Shown here one piece after another: positions 61,201 through 64,000 of a DNA stretch of 64,000 nt. Source of the stretch: Eunapius fragilis. Taxonomy: Eukaryota; Porifera; Demospongiae; Spongillida; Spongillidae. Both the position numbers and the translations under genes were made by a program. Every line of letters begins with the position of its first letter. Within the stretch, counting starts at the first letter, position 1. A model generated the notes under the pieces. That model did not search any database. It was not told the origin of the DNA and was given only the letters and a program-made list of their open reading frames with translations. The stretch covers positions 9,179,434-9,243,433 of the forward strand of contig OY811975.1 in NCBI GenBank assembly GCA_963681505.1. Direction: 5' to 3'.

Positions 61201-62370
61201 CCCCATATAAATTTGTGCTTTGCCAGCCATATCTACCAGATACCGAATGCATAGAAATCTATATACATCATATTTTTCATTTCTTTATATATATTCTTCT
61301 TTCCTAAATAAGGTGAAACTGCTAATTGCCAGAGACCACTGTAACATTTCATAGCAGACTTTCTTTTACCATAGCTTTTGACTGTAGATGAGCTGATTCT
61401 GCATAGTTGTTTGCATACTATTCCACTGTTGCATAAATCAAAGTCACATTTCATTTAACTTACAGTTACTACAACTGGAGCCTTGTAAGAGATAAAGAGA
61501 TATGTTCTGAGTGATTAATGCAACTGTAAGGATGCGATAGTAGGGGAGACTAGGATTAAAGGTTGCAATTTAAATATTCTTTTCAGTAAACATTTTTCTA
61601 CACTCATACATGTATGGTAACATAATGGGTTTTCCAGTATTTCTTTACATATATTTATATGCACTCAAAAGTGAAGCAATTCATTTGCGAGAACCTGCCC
61701 CTTCCCATGCAGGTATTACTATCCCAGTGATACATAACTATTTATATTATGGCCAAGTTCACAGTTCATAGTTCAGAACATTACTAGCTCAATGGGAAGC
61801 TTGGTCAATGAACAAACTAAATCATATGACTTGTAGCTTCGGTCTCACCTATACAATGCCATAATGGATCCGGATATGAATAAATTATCAAAAAACTCAT
61901 GTCAGCCCCCCTTTTAGCCAAAGTCGATACTAAACAAGCTACAGTAGGGTGCGTAACTGCTATCAGGTTGTTTATGTTATTCACAATAATCTATCTCATA
62001 GTGCATTATTTGGAAAGATCCGTAATAGAATTCTGTCAGGTGATTCCAAATTAGTTCTAAAAGCCCTCACCATCATTCAGTAGCTAGGACCGTCCCTTGG
62101 TTTGAGTATAAACCTATAATAGTTGGGCGCAGGAGACCTGTCCCAATTTTTGTATCCCTTTGTCTAATAGTTATTGGACTCCCCCATTGGGGCTGATGAG
62201 TTTTGTTCACAATTTATTACCATGAAGATTTCCACAGCATCTGTTCTGCTTTCCCACCTTCAGGAGGTAGGAACTATTGACTCCCATGTTGCTCTTGTCC
62301 TTCTCCATTTTTGTGGAGGTTATTCCAAACTATCCTACATAAGTTAGAGCTACACCACCTACGATGATGG
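61201..62370. repeat. 3' flank of the SRCR gene, duplicated at 47420-49480
   Basis: Non-coding sequence shared with the flank of the SRCR pseudogene, same orientation. Confidence 0.7.
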
Positions 62371-62736
62371 CAAGTGCAACCCTCAAGCAGTTTGATAGTA
62401 TTGCTCACCTTGGCATAGATACCACTACAGAGCCATGGCTCCGAGCACAGTTTAGCCCTTGAAAAGGAGGTTTGGGACTCCATTCCCTATTCCATTATTA
62501 CTCCGCGGCCTATATTGCCTCGCTTTGCAATTCTGATTGTGCCTCTCCAGTTGATTTTACCTCAAAGCAGCAATTGATTTATAGAATCTCTATGTGCTGC
62601 CCTCAGATTTGATTTAAGGACAATCTGTTTTGCATACCTTGCGTTCTGAATGTAGACTCTCAGTGCTATTCTTTTAACCAACTGCTTGATTCTTTGCCAT
62701 GTGCCCATAGGGCATGACTACTGTCAGCATCCGCCG

Positions 62737-62773
<37 letters not shown>

Positions 62774-63707
62774 ACAGCTGCTTGGTTGAGTGTCACACCA
62801 TCTGTCAGTTTCATTTAGATTAAGCATGGTGGCTTGCCCCCCTCCCCCTCTTTCCCCTGGCATGTCGGGTACTATACCTCCACCCACCGTGCCCATTGTG
62901 CCCAGGGAAGATCCTGGACCCTTTGTGCCATCATAGCACCACATGCAAATGGGAGGAGATGTCATCACCACGTTACAACCATCTGTGGAATGGTATACAG
63001 AGTGCTTGCGATTGTGCCTCCTTATATGTCTCCTTGGAAGCCGGGAGTGGCTAAGGCTCGGGTGGACTCCAAACTCATACTAGTGACTACCTAGGGTATT
63101 AAAGGTTCAGCAGCATTTGATGTAGCGGTAATTTCCCCACCATAAACAACAGTCTTGTATCTGAAGCGGGAGTTACTGCTAATGTGGCTCCCAGGGTAGC
63201 AGTAATTATGAAGCATGAGGAGAATGATGTTAAATCAGTCCTAGTATCGTTGTCAAAGAGGACCAGGTACAAATTAGTTTCATGCTGCTATCCAGCTCAG
63301 TGGCGGATACAGGGCAGGGGGGGGGGGGGGGGGGGGGGGTGTTCCAGAGGTTGGACACAACACACACCCTCGGAACGGATTATGAATATAATTATGCAAT
63401 TATGATAACACGTAGATATCTTCTCATGAGCATTGCAATGAAGCGTTCGAGATTGGTATCACTGTTTGCGTATTTTTCCAAGAGATCAAGAGGTTGGTCA
63501 GATTTTAGAAGCACCATGTGCCATGAGAAGTACGGTGCCCTTCCAGTTGTGTGCTAGATGTTACACATTGTTTAACACCGTATCGATGCTGATTGCACGC
63601 ATGAATTGATACCAGCACGGCGACTGTTCGATCTCATAAACTATAATAGTTAAAACCAACTAGTTACCTGAGAAATTAAAGAGTGAAATGTAACCTTTTT
63701 CTATCAG
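62371..63707. other. Spacer with poly-C (62737-62771) and poly-G (63319-63339) tracts
   Basis: A 35-bp C run and a ~21-bp G run. The G run follows CAGTGGCGGATACAGGGCAG at 63298, the hAT-like end seen elsewhere in the window. No gene is supported. Confidence 0.5.
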
Positions 63708-63879
63708 GAGATACTTTGACCACTCCCGAGCCTGCCTCCTGTTTCATTTCAACCAGCAGCACTGGTAATGGGTTACTGACAATGCATGTAATTTTGGAAT
63801 GATGCTTAACCCATCCTACCAGCAGCTACTTTCACTATTCCCGAAACTGCATGCTGCTCCACTTCAACCACCAATGCTG
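63708..63879 (+). CDS. Tandem 57-bp mini-exons encoding Thr/Ser-rich repeats (gene continues past window)
   Basis: Two exons of exactly 57 bp (63708-63764, 63823-63879) are each flanked by AG and GTAATG and are phase 1 at both ends. They encode DTLTTPEPASCFISTSSTG and ATFTIPETACCSTSTTNAG. Introns between them share ...TTGACAATGCATG(T/C)AATT..., so exon plus intron was duplicated as a ~115-bp unit. A third unit starts near 63943 (ATCFTTPELVYSSSASICT), but its acceptor reads CCG instead of CAG. The composition suggests a mucin-like or extracellular stalk. Start and remaining exons lie outside the window. Confidence 0.5.
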
Positions 63880-64000
63880 GTAATGGATGAAATTGACAAT
63901 GCATGCAATTATGGAATTATATGACACCTTTCCTGTCCGGTGCTACATGTTTCACTACACCTGAGCTTGTATATAGTTCCTCTGCAAGCATCTGTACGTC

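Overview
The window is eukaryotic nuclear DNA, most likely from a marine invertebrate animal and plausibly a sponge. Real genes are split by short GT-AG introns (mostly 50-200 bp, very often phase 1). The largest host gene encodes tandem scavenger-receptor cysteine-rich (SRCR) domains, and much of the sequence is transposon-derived. The sponge assignment is inference. There is no tRNA, rRNA or CRISPR array that I can support.

Layout. 1-4759: right part of a CACTA/EnSpm-type DNA transposon with a six-exon transposase (1015 aa) and a divergent three-exon partner gene; it has cut into a second copy of a secreted-peptide gene (4760-4943). 5.1-14 kb: a mosaic of small elements, including tiny palindromic insertions with target-site duplications (5395, 6348), an inverted pair of a decayed mobile element (6.05-7.42 and 10.03-10.99 kb), a hAT-type MITE (10841) with its empty site visible in the other copy, and a long-TIR MITE (12781). 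14.5-17.5 kb: 22-bp minisatellites inside inverted arms, GT microsatellites and G-rich repeats. 18815-19412: an intact three-exon gene for a 157-aa secreted precursor. 20.1-22.7 kb: a small three-exon gene and duplicated spacer. 22714-27149: a decayed Ty3/gypsy element. 27166-28258: a 5'-truncated LINE.

28.6-45.5 kb: three copies of a ~1 kb duplicated unit, each carrying a 61-codon reading frame that ends in the prenylation box CVIL (two intact, one broken). There is also a multi-exon membrane-protein gene resembling gustatory-receptor-like proteins (30.6-32.6 kb, minus) with an inverted partial copy at 44.7-45.4 kb. 45.5-49.5 kb: a pseudogene copy of the SRCR gene's 3' half, interrupted by a retroelement fragment and a ~690-bp palindrome. 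51041-51350: a MULE-like element with 9-bp duplications. 51630-56676: a complete Ty3/gypsy element with identical 128-bp LTRs and one 1583-codon gag-pol ORF, evidently a recent insertion. 57510-61200: a seven-exon secreted protein gene (signal peptide, Pro/Ala/Gln-rich stalk, three SRCR domains). The right edge holds tandem 57-bp mini-exons encoding Thr/Ser-rich peptides.

Gene models were built by hand from splice signals, phase and homology between copies inside the window; no database search was possible. The transposons are self-contained. The host genes seen mainly suggest secreted or cell-surface functions.
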